64,000 nucleotides of DNA, from contig NZ_JAUSYQ010000002.1 in NCBI RefSeq assembly GCF_030816965.1, positions 7,926,001 through 7,990,000 on the forward strand, read 5' to 3'. Under the pieces are notes generated by a model. The model worked only from the letters and a program-made list of their open reading frames with translations. It searched no databases and had not been told where the DNA came from. The DNA is from Streptomyces canus. Lineage in GTDB: Bacteria > Actinomycetota > Actinomycetes > Streptomycetales > Streptomycetaceae. How positions within the stretch are numbered: position 1 is the first letter of the stretch; each line of letters begins with the position of its first letter. Made by a program: the position numbers and the translations under genes. Below are positions 1 to 7,736 of the stretch, piece after piece.

Positions 1-35
1 AGCGGCATCGTCGCCCACGGCGGAAACTGGAACAC

Positions 36-1418
36 GTGATGGACGAAGACACCAGGTACGAAGCCGTCCGCAGCCGGGACGCCCGGTTCGACGGGGAGTT
101 CTTCTTCGCTGTCGAGACGACCGGGATCTACTGTCGGCCCAGCTGTCCCGCGGTGACCCCGAAGCGTCGCAACGTCCGCTTCTACGCGACGGCCGCCGCC
201 GCGCAGGGCTCCGGGTTCCGGGCCTGCCGGCGGTGCCGCCCGGACGCGGTCCCCGGTTCCGCGGACTGGAACGTACGGGCGGACGTGGTGGGCCGGGCGA
301 TGCGCCTGATCGGCGACGGTGTCGTCGACCGGGAGGGCGTCGCCGGGCTCGCCGGCCGCCTCGGCTACAGCGCCCGCCAGGTCCAGCGCCAGCTCACTGC
401 CGAGCTCGGCGCCGGCCCCGTCGCCCTGGCCCGCGCCCAGCGGGCCCACACCGCGCGTGTCCTGCTCCAGACCACCGGCCTGCCGGTCACGGAGATCGCG
501 TTCGCCTCGGGCTTCGCCAGCGTGCGGCAGTTCAACGACACGGTCCGGGAGATCTACGCCTCCACCCCCAGCGACCTGCGGGCCGCCGCCCGGACCGCAC
601 GCCGCGCGGCCACCCCCACGGCGGGCATTCCGCTACGACTGGCCCACCGCGGCCCCTACCGGTCCGGCGCCGTCTTCGACCTGCTGGAGAGCGAGGCCGT
701 ACCCGGCGTCGAGGAAGTGAGCGGGGCATCAGGGCGGCGCACCTACCGCCGTACCCTCCGCCTCCCGCACGGCACCGGCATCGTCGCCGTCCACGAACGC
801 ACCGGTACGACCGGAACCACCTCCGGCGCCAACCCCGGCGGCTGGCTCGACGCCCACCTGCACCTCACCGACCCCCGTGACCTGACCACCGCCGTCGGAC
901 GGCTGCGGCGGCTCTTCGACCTCGACGCCGATCCCTACGCCGTCGACGAGCGGCTCGGCGAGGACACCCGGCTCGCTCCCCTGGTCGCCGCCCGCCCAGG
1001 ACTCCGGTCGCCCGGCGCCGCCGACCCCGAGGAGTTCGCCGTACGGGCACTGGTGGGCCGTAGCGCATCCGAGCGGCTCGTCCGGCGATACGGCAAGACC
1101 CTGGACGCACCCTGCGGCAGCCTCGCCCACCTCTTCCCCGAGCCCGCGGCCCTTTCGGAGGCGGCCGGCCCTCTGGGCACGCTGGCCACCGCCCTGGCCG
1201 ACGGGGCCGTACGACTCGATCCGGGCGCCGACCGCGACGAGGCGCAGCACGCACTCCTCGCCCTGCCCGGCCTGGACGCCCGTACGGTCGCCGTCATCCG
1301 CACCCGCGCCCTCGGTGACCCCGATGTCGCCCCACCGGGCCTCGACACCCCCGACACCTGGCGCCCCTGGCGCTCCTACGCCTGGCAACACCTGCGCACA
1401 GCAGGAGAGTTGGAGTAA
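36..1418 (+). CDS. Ada-type methyl sensor / AraC HTH / AlkA-like glycosylase fusion
   Basis: Alkylation-damage response protein. The N-terminus (residues 18-70) is an Ada zinc domain: Cys33, Cys37, Cys64 and Cys67 match the four ligands of Ada, and Cys33 is the expected methyl-phosphotriester acceptor. Residues about 85-195 are an AraC-type double HTH, followed by an AlkA N-terminal fold and a helix-hairpin-helix tail ending in WRPWRSYAWQHL. By family knowledge it senses methylated DNA, activates repair genes and may excise 3-methyladenine. The glycosylase end looks shortened: the hairpin reads LPGLDARTVAVI rather than the usual PGIGxWTAxY, and the segment that normally holds the catalytic Asp is not visible. 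The GTG at 36 is followed directly by ATG at 39, and either could start. The methyltransferase gene follows after 2 bases, so the two are probably co-transcribed and self-activated. Confidence 0.9.
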   Translation: MMDEDTRYEAVRSRDARFDGEFFFAVETTGIYCRPSCPAVTPKRRNVRFYATAAAAQGSGFRACRRCRPDAVPGSADWNVRADVVGRAMRLIGDGVVDREGVAGLAGRLGYSARQVQRQLTAELGAGPVALARAQRAHTARVLLQTTGLPVTEIAFASGFASVRQFNDTVREIYASTPSDLRAAARTARRAATPTAGIPLRLAHRGPYRSGAVFDLLESEAVPGVEEVSGASGRRTYRRTLRLPHGTGIVAVHERTGTTGTTSGANPGGWLDAHLHLTDPRDLTTAVGRLRRLFDLDADPYAVDERLGEDTRLAPLVAARPGLRSPGAADPEEFAVRALVGRSASERLVRRYGKTLDAPCGSLAHLFPEPAALSEAAGPLGTLATALADGAVRLDPGADRDEAQHALLALPGLDARTVAVIRTRALGDPDVAPPGLDTPDTWRPWRSYAWQHLRTAGELE

Positions 1419-1420
1419 TC

Positions 1421-1903
1421 ATGGCCATCCGCTGGAACCGTCTCGACAGCCCCGTCGGCACCCTGCTCCTCACCGCCGACGAGACCGGCGCGCTGACCTC
1501 GCTGTCCGTTCCGGAGCAGAAGAAGGGCCGTACCGTCCAGGAGGGTTGGATCCACGACCCCACCCCCTTCCGGGATGCGGAGGAGCAGCTCGCCGCCTAC
1601 TTCGCCGGTGAACTCAAGGAGTTTCAGCTCGAGTTGCGTCCTGAAGGCACCGAGTTCCGGACCCGAGTCTGGGACGCCCTCGACGACGTTCCGTACGGGG
1701 CGACCACGACGTACGGCGAGATCGCCGCCCGCGTCGGTGCCTCCCGCGTCGCCGTCCGTGCCGTAGGGGGCGCGATCGGCGCGAACCCCCTGCTGATCCT
1801 CCGCCCGTGCCACCGGGTCATCGGCGCGAACGGCCTGCTCACCGGGTACGCGGGCGGCCTGGAGCGCAAGACGGCCCTGCTCACCCTCGAAGGGGCCCTC
1901 TAG
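1421..1903 (+). CDS. ogt: Methylated-DNA--protein-cysteine methyltransferase
   Basis: Suicide repair enzyme that moves the alkyl group from O6-alkylguanine to its own cysteine. The 160-residue length is normal. The active-site PCHRVIG motif is clear, with acceptor Cys130. The helix before it (YGATTTYGEIAARVG) is the DNA-binding HTH of the family. It starts 2 bases after the Ada/AlkA-type gene stop, with a GGAGAG ribosome site inside that gene, so it is very likely in the same adaptive-response operon. Its last bases overlap the convergent PPOX gene. Confidence 0.95.
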   Translation: MAIRWNRLDSPVGTLLLTADETGALTSLSVPEQKKGRTVQEGWIHDPTPFRDAEEQLAAYFAGELKEFQLELRPEGTEFRTRVWDALDDVPYGATTTYGEIAARVGASRVAVRAVGGAIGANPLLILRPCHRVIGANGLLTGYAGGLERKTALLTLEGAL

Positions 1904-2280
1904 GACTCCTCGAGCCCCCAGCTGTGGATCCGTCGTGGATGGATGCGGATCAGTTCCTCGCTGAAGTGCGGGCCCAACTCGTGTGGGCCCGTGAGGAGTT
2001 CCGCCTCTCCACGGATGTCGATGCCACGCACCGTCCACGGCTTCAGACTCGCGATGTCATCGACGACCAGCGCGACCTTCGGGTTCTTCTGGAGATTGCG
2101 CCATTTCTTCGTGCGGCCCATCGCGTAGCCACCGATCAGGATGGTGCCGTCGTCCTGGGGGAAGAAGCCGACCGGGTTCGCCTGCGGCTGTCCCTGCGGG
2201 TCGACGGTGGCGAGTCGTCCCAGCCGCTGGGACTTCAGGTACGCGCGCTCGGCCTCGCTGAATGCGGTCATGGCAGCCAC
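1900..2280 (-). CDS. PPOX-class (F420-type) oxidoreductase
   Basis: Small split-barrel flavin/F420-binding protein of the pyridoxamine 5'-phosphate oxidase superfamily, 126 residues. Typical features are the N-terminal helix followed by RLGRLATVDPQGQPQANPVGF, a central WRNLQKNPKVALVVDD strand-loop, and the VRGIDIRGEAELL strand. These match the Streptomyces/mycobacterial F420-dependent group better than the pyridoxine oxidases. The substrate cannot be read from the sequence. The start may be ATG 2280 or the in-frame ATG at 2271 (MTAFSEAER). It converges on and overlaps the end of ogt by 4 bases. Confidence 0.85.
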   Translation of the reverse strand: MAAMTAFSEAERAYLKSQRLGRLATVDPQGQPQANPVGFFPQDDGTILIGGYAMGRTKKWRNLQKNPKVALVVDDIASLKPWTVRGIDIRGEAELLTGPHELGPHFSEELIRIHPRRIHSWGLEES

Positions 2281-2359
2281 CCAAACACGCCCCGTGCCGC
2301 CCGCGCATCGGAATCTCGTCCTAGGCCTGTCCGGGGCTGCGGTCCTAGGTCGTCCCGGG

Positions 2360-2845
2360 TCAGCTGCCCCACAGCACCGTCCCCAGCCACGCGCCCATGA
2401 TCAGCAGACATGTGAACAGCTCCGCCAGCACGCTGGAGCCGCCCGAGTGCATCGCCGTGCGCAGGGCGGCCTTCGCCGCCCCGTGGCGGCCGAGGCGGAG
2501 GCGTTCCGAGAGGTAGATGCCGCCCATGAACCCGGGGATCGCGCCGAGCACGGGGATCAGGAAGAAGCCGAGGAACGCGCCCGCTCCGGCGTAGACCGCC
2601 ATGCGCGGGGTGGCCCCGCTCTCTCGCAGCCGGCGTGGCGGCAGCGCCCAGCGCACGACCTGGGAGAGGAACAGGGCGACCGTGGCCCCCACGAGCACAC
2701 TCCACGCGAGCGGTTGCGGATCCTTCAGCGCCCACCACAGGACCGCGGCCCACACGAGCCACGACCCAGGCACCACGGGCAACAGAACCCCGACCAGGCC
2801 GAACAGCATGACCAGGCCGACCAGCAGGAGGTCCCACGCTCCCAT
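2360..2845 (-). CDS. DUF456 membrane protein
   Basis: Integral membrane protein of 161 residues with four to five hydrophobic segments rich in Gly (LLLVGLVMLFGLVGVLLPVVPG, then FLGFFLIPVLGAIPGFMGGIYLSE). This is the DUF456 pattern: an LPxxPG loop near the N-terminus and a PGFMGG loop in the middle. Function is unknown for the family. It stands alone, with no strong ribosome site upstream of ATG 2845. Confidence 0.8.
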   Translation of the reverse strand: MGAWDLLLVGLVMLFGLVGVLLPVVPGSWLVWAAVLWWALKDPQPLAWSVLVGATVALFLSQVVRWALPPRRLRESGATPRMAVYAGAGAFLGFFLIPVLGAIPGFMGGIYLSERLRLGRHGAAKAALRTAMHSGGSSVLAELFTCLLIMGAWLGTVLWGS

Positions 2846-3202
2846 GAGTCCAGGGTGCCGGAGGTAGGCAGAAAGCGCAGGTCAGCGATATCACCTCGGC
2901 CCGTTCCCGGCCCGTTGAGGAAGAGCTGCGCATCGGCCTCATGGCAGCGGGCACTCGGACCGTCGTCCGTCACAGCGCTGCGACAGGGAAGCGGGTCACA
3001 CTCAGGGCCGACCCGACCGATACCCACGACGTGCGTCCACCGTAGGGGTCGGAGTCCGGGTCACTCGGCGTCGCCGGGCGGTTCTCCCGTGGGGGGTGGA
3101 ACCGTCCGGCGACCCTTCGCAACACAGTTCGACGCGCGTGGCGGGGCTTGATTTTCGGGATGCCCCGTTTTCATACGGCCGGTGCGGTGGACAATTGGGG
3201 GC
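2846..3202. other. Divergent intergenic region, no gene seen
   Basis: This 357-base spacer lies between the DUF456 start and the PP2C-like start. It must hold both promoters. The stretch TTTTCATACGG near 3168 and GGACAATTGG at 3189-3198 are the most AT-rich parts near the PP2C-like start. No coding signal, hairpin or known site was recognised. Confidence 0.4.
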
Positions 3203-6034
3203 ATGAGCCAGCAGGGGGGAACGCCCACCGGTCGCGGTCACGAGGACGACTGGTGGGGGCAGCTGTACGACTCCACCGACGACACGGGCCCCACACCGGC
3301 CCCGGACACCCTGGACGACCGCTTCGCCTCAGCGGCGGGGACGGTGCGGGACGGGTCGGGGGGCGGGCGGCTGAGCTTCGAGGCGGGGCTTGGTGAGGGA
3401 CGGCCCGGCTTGGAGGCAGGGTCCGGTGAGGGTCAGCCGGGCTCGGGGGGAGGGCTCGGTGGCGGTCAGCCGGGTTCGCCGGCGGGGCTTGGTGGTGGAT
3501 GGTCTGGGTCGGGGGCAGAGCCCGGTGGGGGTCAGCCGGGTTCGCCGGCGGGGCTTGGTGGTGGATGGTCTGGGTCGGAGGCAGAGCCCGGTGGGGGTCA
3601 GCCGGGTTCGGAGGCAGGGTCCGGTGGTGGACGGCCGGGCTCGGAGGCAAGGACCGGTGGTGGATGGCCGGGTTCGGAGGCAGGCCTCGGTGGTCGAGGG
3701 TCCGGGTCGGGGGCGGGGTCCGGTGGGGGTCAGCCGGGTTCGGAGGCAGGGTCCGGTGGTGGATGGCCGGGTTCGGAGGCAAGGACCGGTGGTGGACGGC
3801 CCGGCTCGGAGGCAGGCTTCGGTGAAGGACAGCCCGGTTCCGAGCCGGGTGCTGTGGACGAGCAGAGCCGTCGGCCCGGTACCGGGGTCCCCGGGCCGCG
3901 GACAGGTTTCTCCCGGGCGACGCCTCCCCCACCCGGCCCGCACCGCGTTCCCTGGCAGGCGCCACCCGACGCATCCGACGGCCCCGCGTCCTTCCCGCCC
4001 GGCCCCAAGCCGCCCGGCTTCGTCGAGCGGCCCGCCGAGGACCGCCCGCCCCCGCCACCCGGTGGCCGTACGTCCAGCGAGACGCCTCCGGCCACGACCG
4101 TTCCGCCCTCGCGCATGCCGACCGAGCCCCCGAGGCCGCCGACCGCGGCGCCCCCACACCCCTCAGCCCCGCCTCGCCCCGCGGCTCCACCCCCGCCACC
4201 GCAGGACGCCGACCGGGCCGTTTCGCCTGACGGCGGCGGCTTGGGTAGAGGTGGCGTCGGCGGGGCGGTCTCGCCCGGTGGGGTCGCTGATGCGCCGCAG
4301 GACGCCGACCGGGCCGTTTCGCCTGACGGCGGCGGCTCGAGCAGGGGTGGCTCCGGCGGAGCGGTTTCGCGGGGCGGTGCCGCTGACGGATCGCCGCAGG
4401 ACGCTGACCGGGTCGTTTCCTCCGGCCGCGACGATTCCGGGGGGCGGGGTGTCGGTGGAGCGGTTTCGCGGGGTGGCCTCGCTGATGATGCGCCACACGA
4501 CGGTGACCAGGCCCTTTGGCCTGACGGTGGCGGCTCGGGCAGGGGTGGCTCCGGCGGAGCGGCCTCGCGCAGTGGTGTCGCCGATGACGTGCCGCAGGAC
4601 GCCGACCGGGCCGTTTCGGCAGACCGTGGTGATTCCGGAGGGTGGGGCGTCGGCGGAGTCGACCCGCGTGGCGGCGCCACGGACGGGGTCGGCTCGCGCA
4701 GGGGCGACCCCGCCTACGGCAGGCCGGCCCCCGTGGGCGGCGTCGAGGACGTGCCCACGTCTGGCGGCCCTGAGAACCCTCCAGAGCCCTCGGACCGAGG
4801 CGGAGCCGGCACGCGCCGCGTCGAAGGCGACTGGTGGGCCGTCGCACCCGGCGTCGAAGCCGACCTCGCCCAGGAATCCCCGGCAGCCGGCCCGGGATCC
4901 ACTCAGCCCGACCCGACCCCTGAGCCCCCCGAACCACCCGGTCGTGGCCGGACCGCCGACCACGACCAGGACGGCCCCACCCAGGACCGCGAAGGTGCCG
5001 ACCCGGACCCGGCCCCCGCGCCACAGGCACCCCGCACCGCCACCCGCGTGGACATCCCCACCCTCCCGCCCGCCCCCGTCGGATTCGTCGGCTCCGGCCC
5101 TCCCACCTACGACGCCGAACCCACCGCCCTCCCACCCGCCGACCCCGACGAACTCGACGACCTGGTGGCGGACACCGTGCTGGACGGGGCCAGGTACGGG
5201 GCGTGCACGCTGCGGGCGGTGTCCGTGCGAGGGGACTCGGCCAGGTTCCGCGGCGAGCCCCGAAGGGACTCCCTGCTCACCGCCCGTTTCGGCACCGGCG
5301 AGCAGGCGCTGATCCTCGTCGCCATGGCCACCGGCGCCCGCGCCACCCCCGGTGCCCACCGCGCCGCCGCCGAGGCCTGTCACTGGATCGGGCGGGCCGT
5401 GGGGCGCAGTCACGCCCGGCTCGCGCAGGACATCAGCGCCGCCCGCCGCGGCGACCTCAAGTCCGGGCTGCACCGGCTCACCGACCGCAGCCTCGGCAAG
5501 CTGCGCGCCAGCGCCGTCGAGCAGGGCACCGACCCGGAGGAATACGCCGCCACCTTGCGCTGTCTGCTCCTGCCCGCCGACCCCGACTGCCGGATCCGCG
5601 TCTTCTTCGGCGTCGGCGCGGGCGGCCTCTTCCGCCTCCGCGACGGCGAGTGGCACGACATCGAACCCCGCATCACCGACGCCACCGGCGAACCGGTCGT
5701 CGGCTTCGGCTCACTGCCGACCGAGACCCCCGAGGGCGACCGCCTCACCATGGACCTCGGCATCCCCACACCCCCGAGCCCCTACGAACCCGCCCCGGAG
5801 CCGCCCCGCGAACCCTTCCGCTTCCGCGCCTCCGTCGCCCGCCCGGGTGACACCCTCCTGATGTGCACCGGAGGCCTCGCCGACCCTCTGCGCGGCGAGC
5901 CGGAACTGTGCGAGTACCTCACGGAAAGGTGGTCAGGATCCCCGCCCGGCCTCGCCGCGTTCCTCGCCGACTCCCAAGTCCGGGTCAAGGGATACGCGGA
6001 CGACCGTACAGCCGCCGCTGTTTGGGAGGCGTGA
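3203..6034 (+). CDS. PP2C-like protein with long repetitive Gly/Pro-rich N-terminus
   Basis: A 943-residue protein starting at the ATG after GGGGG (MSQQGGTPTGRG); an upstream in-frame GTG at 3182 is less likely. Three parts are visible. Residues 1-50 are acidic and ordered (DDWWGQLYDSTDD). Residues about 55-645 are low-complexity, with two different repeat families and Pro-rich linkers. Residues about 647-943 are a PP2C-fold domain. The domain keeps the strand order of PP2C phosphatases but lacks the usual metal Asp residues: LVAMATGARAT stands where VxDGxGG is expected, and LMCTGGLADPL where SDGL is expected. It may therefore bind rather than dephosphorylate. No membrane segment is seen. Related PP2C-domain proteins are common in Streptomyces; the biological role is unknown to me. 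Confidence 0.8.
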   Translation: MSQQGGTPTGRGHEDDWWGQLYDSTDDTGPTPAPDTLDDRFASAAGTVRDGSGGGRLSFEAGLGEGRPGLEAGSGEGQPGSGGGLGGGQPGSPAGLGGGWSGSGAEPGGGQPGSPAGLGGGWSGSEAEPGGGQPGSEAGSGGGRPGSEARTGGGWPGSEAGLGGRGSGSGAGSGGGQPGSEAGSGGGWPGSEARTGGGRPGSEAGFGEGQPGSEPGAVDEQSRRPGTGVPGPRTGFSRATPPPPGPHRVPWQAPPDASDGPASFPPGPKPPGFVERPAEDRPPPPPGGRTSSETPPATTVPPSRMPTEPPRPPTAAPPHPSAPPRPAAPPPPPQDADRAVSPDGGGLGRGGVGGAVSPGGVADAPQDADRAVSPDGGGSSRGGSGGAVSRGGAADGSPQDADRVVSSGRDDSGGRGVGGAVSRGGLADDAPHDGDQALWPDGGGSGRGGSGGAASRSGVADDVPQDADRAVSADRGDSGGWGVGGVDPRGGATDGVGSRRGDPAYGRPAPVGGVEDVPTSGGPENPPEPSDRGGAGTRRVEGDWWAVAPGVEADLAQESPAAGPGSTQPDPTPEPPEPPGRGRTADHDQDGPTQDREGADPDPAPAPQAPRTATRVDIPTLPPAPVGFVGSGPPTYDAEPTALPPADPDELDDLVADTVLDGARYGACTLRAVSVRGDSARFRGEPRRDSLLTARFGTGEQALILVAMATGARATPGAHRAAAEACHWIGRAVGRSHARLAQDISAARRGDLKSGLHRLTDRSLGKLRASAVEQGTDPEEYAATLRCLLLPADPDCRIRVFFGVGAGGLFRLRDGEWHDIEPRITDATGEPVVGFGSLPTETPEGDRLTMDLGIPTPPSPYEPAPEPPREPFRFRASVARPGDTLLMCTGGLADPLRGEPELCEYLTERWSGSPPGLAAFLADSQVRVKGYADDRTAAAVWEA
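3375..3845 (+). repeat. Gly-rich in-frame repeat tract, 11-13 residue units
   Basis: About a dozen or more degenerate copies of a unit close to GGGQPGSEAGS (variants GGGWPGSEART, GGGWSGSGAEP). A longer block of about 72 bases (GSPAGLGGGWSGSGAEPG) is present twice almost perfectly around 3475-3600. All units stay in frame, so copy number can change without breaking the gene. Confidence 0.85.
4198..4665 (+). repeat. Second in-frame repeat tract, about 33-residue units
   Basis: About six imperfect copies of a unit beginning PQDADRAVSPDGGG and ending GGAVSRGGVAD. Copies differ by substitutions such as PHDGDQALWPDGGG and PQDADRVVSSGRDD. The tract is unrelated in sequence to the first repeat tract of the same gene. 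Confidence 0.8.
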
Positions 6035-6434
6035 TCGCGGCCATTGTGGATGGATGGACCCAAGGAGACCGAAGGGGTTGATAACTGCTCGCCAGGGAGT
6101 ACGTACGAGGTCGAGTTAGCTCGATCGGGTGATCGCCTGCTGGCGGACTTGCGGCGTCCTGGGCCGATCGGGCTAACGTGATCGTGCGATCTGGGACGCC
6201 AGTACGGCGCCAGCGTGCGGGGCCCCCGCTCCACCAGAGGATGGTCCAGGGCCTCCCCGCCGCCTCTGGCCGTATCTATGTGGCCAGGTCGCGGAGGGAA
6301 CTGGCCTCCCGGGCCCGGACCACGCACAGGATGCGTGTCGCCGCCCCGGGGTCGAGTACGCCGGGGACCAGCTCGCCCAAGACCGTTCGGGGCGCGCGGC
6401 TGAACGGACTCACTCCGCTCAGTCCACAGGAACG
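6035..6434. other. Intergenic, no gene recognised
   Basis: About 400 bases between the PP2C-like gene and the pyruvate oxidase remnant. Reading frames here are short or have poor codon bias. It may hold the eroded 5' part of the remnant gene or other debris, but I could not match it to a family. Confidence 0.35.
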
Positions 6435-7339
6435 GTGCATGGATCCATGGCCAAGCAGAACGTCGCCGAACAGTTCGTGGATCCCAAGCAGATGCCCAGG
6501 CTGCTCCAGACCGCCATCCAGAACGCCGTCGGCCGCTCCGGCGTCAGCGTCGTCACCCTCCCCGGCGACATCGCCGACCAGCCCGCCCCCGACAAGGCCG
6601 CCGAGACCGCCCTCGTCACCTCCCGGCCCAGCGTCCGCCCCGGTGACGCCGAGATCGACAAGCTCGTCGAGATGATCGACAAGGCAGACAGGGGGCCTCC
6701 GTACTCGACGAACTCGCCGACGACGACGCCGTGTTCACCGTCGACACCGGCATGTGCAATGTGTGGGCCGCCCGTTACATCTCGCCCAACGGCCGCCGCC
6801 GCGTGATCGGTTCCTTCTCGCACGGCTCGATGGCCAATGCCCTGCCGATGGCGATCGGGGCGCAGTTCACCGACCTCGGGCGACAGGTCGTGTCGATGTC
6901 CGGCGACGGCGGATTCTCCATGCTGATGGGCGACTTCCTGACCCTGGTCCAGTACGACCTCCCCGTGAAGGTCGTCCTCTTCAACAACTCCTCGCTGGGC
7001 ATGGTCGAGTTGGAGATGCTGGTCGCCGGGCTCCCGTCCTACGGCACCACCAACAAGAACCCCGACTTCGCGGCCGTGGCCCGTGCCTGCGGTGCCCATG
7101 GCGTGCGCGTGGAGAAGCCCAAGGACCTCGCCGGGGCCCTGAAGTCGGCGTTCAAGCACAAGGGTCCCGCCCTCGTCGACATCGTCACCGACCCCAACGC
7201 CCTTTCCATCCCGCCGAAGATCAGCACCGAGATGGTCACCGGCTTCGCCCTGTCCGCCTCGAAGATCGTCCTCGACGGAGGAGTCGGCCGCATGCTCCAG
7301 CTGGCCCGCTCCAACCTCCGGAACGTGCCCCGGCCCTGA
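6435..7339 (+). pseudogene. poxB: Pyruvate oxidase/dehydrogenase (quinone), decayed remnant
   Basis: Two pieces of a thiamine-diphosphate enzyme of the PoxB type remain. The first (6435-6690, one frame) carries GSMAKQNVAEQFVDPKQ and VSVVTLPGDIADQP, from the end of the N-terminal PYR domain. The second (from about 6692, another frame) begins VLDELADDDAVFTVDTG and runs through the whole C-terminal PP domain. That piece includes the ThDP-binding GDGGFSMLMGDFLTL stretch followed by VVLFNNSSLG. The first part of the PYR domain and nearly all of the central FAD-binding domain are missing, and the junction near 6690 changes frame. The intact family is about 580 residues. The enzyme would decarboxylate pyruvate to acetate and pass electrons to quinone; this copy cannot. 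Confidence 0.85.
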
Positions 7340-7367
7340 GGAGCCCCATAGCTGCAAGACTGGCCGC

Positions 7368-7736
7368 ATGCCAGAAATCGCCTTCACCGAAGTCGCGCCC
7401 GTCGTCCCTGTCCGGAACCTTGCCGCGGCCCTGGAGCGATACCGTCGGCTGGGCTTCGCCGCGCGTGCCTACGACGGTCCGCAGCGGTACGGCTTCGTCG
7501 AACGGGGTGCGGTCTCGATGCACCTCAGCGAGTGGTCCGAGCACGACCCTCTGCGCACCGGAGCCGTCGTCTACCTGTACGTGAGCGACGCCGACGCCGT
7601 CCATGCCGAGTGGGCGGCCTCCGGCGTCGAGGGCCGCTTCGTCGAGCCGGCCGACACGCCTTACGGGCTACGGGAGTTCGCCTACGTGGACCCCGACGGC
7701 ACGGCTCACCGTGTGGGGTCCGCGTCCGTCTCCTAG
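7368..7736 (+). CDS. VOC family protein (glyoxalase/bleomycin-resistance fold)
   Basis: Single 122-residue protein with the beta-alpha-beta-beta-beta repeats of the VOC superfamily: VAPVVPVRNLAAALERYRRLGF at the N-terminus and FAYVDPDGTAHRVG at the C-terminus. The order and length fit bleomycin-resistance-type binding proteins, which dimerise to sequester ligands. A metal-dependent enzyme role is also possible. It lies just downstream of the poxB remnant, and its stop overlaps the convergent HTH gene by 4 bases. Confidence 0.8.
   Translation: MPEIAFTEVAPVVPVRNLAAALERYRRLGFAARAYDGPQRYGFVERGAVSMHLSEWSEHDPLRTGAVVYLYVSDADAVHAEWAASGVEGRFVEPADTPYGLREFAYVDPDGTAHRVGSASVS

Noticed and set aside
3171..5135. 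654-codon minus-strand frame opposite the PP2C-like gene
   Set aside because: It mirrors the repeat tracts of the plus-strand gene and has Arg/Pro-rich low-complexity sequence with no domain.
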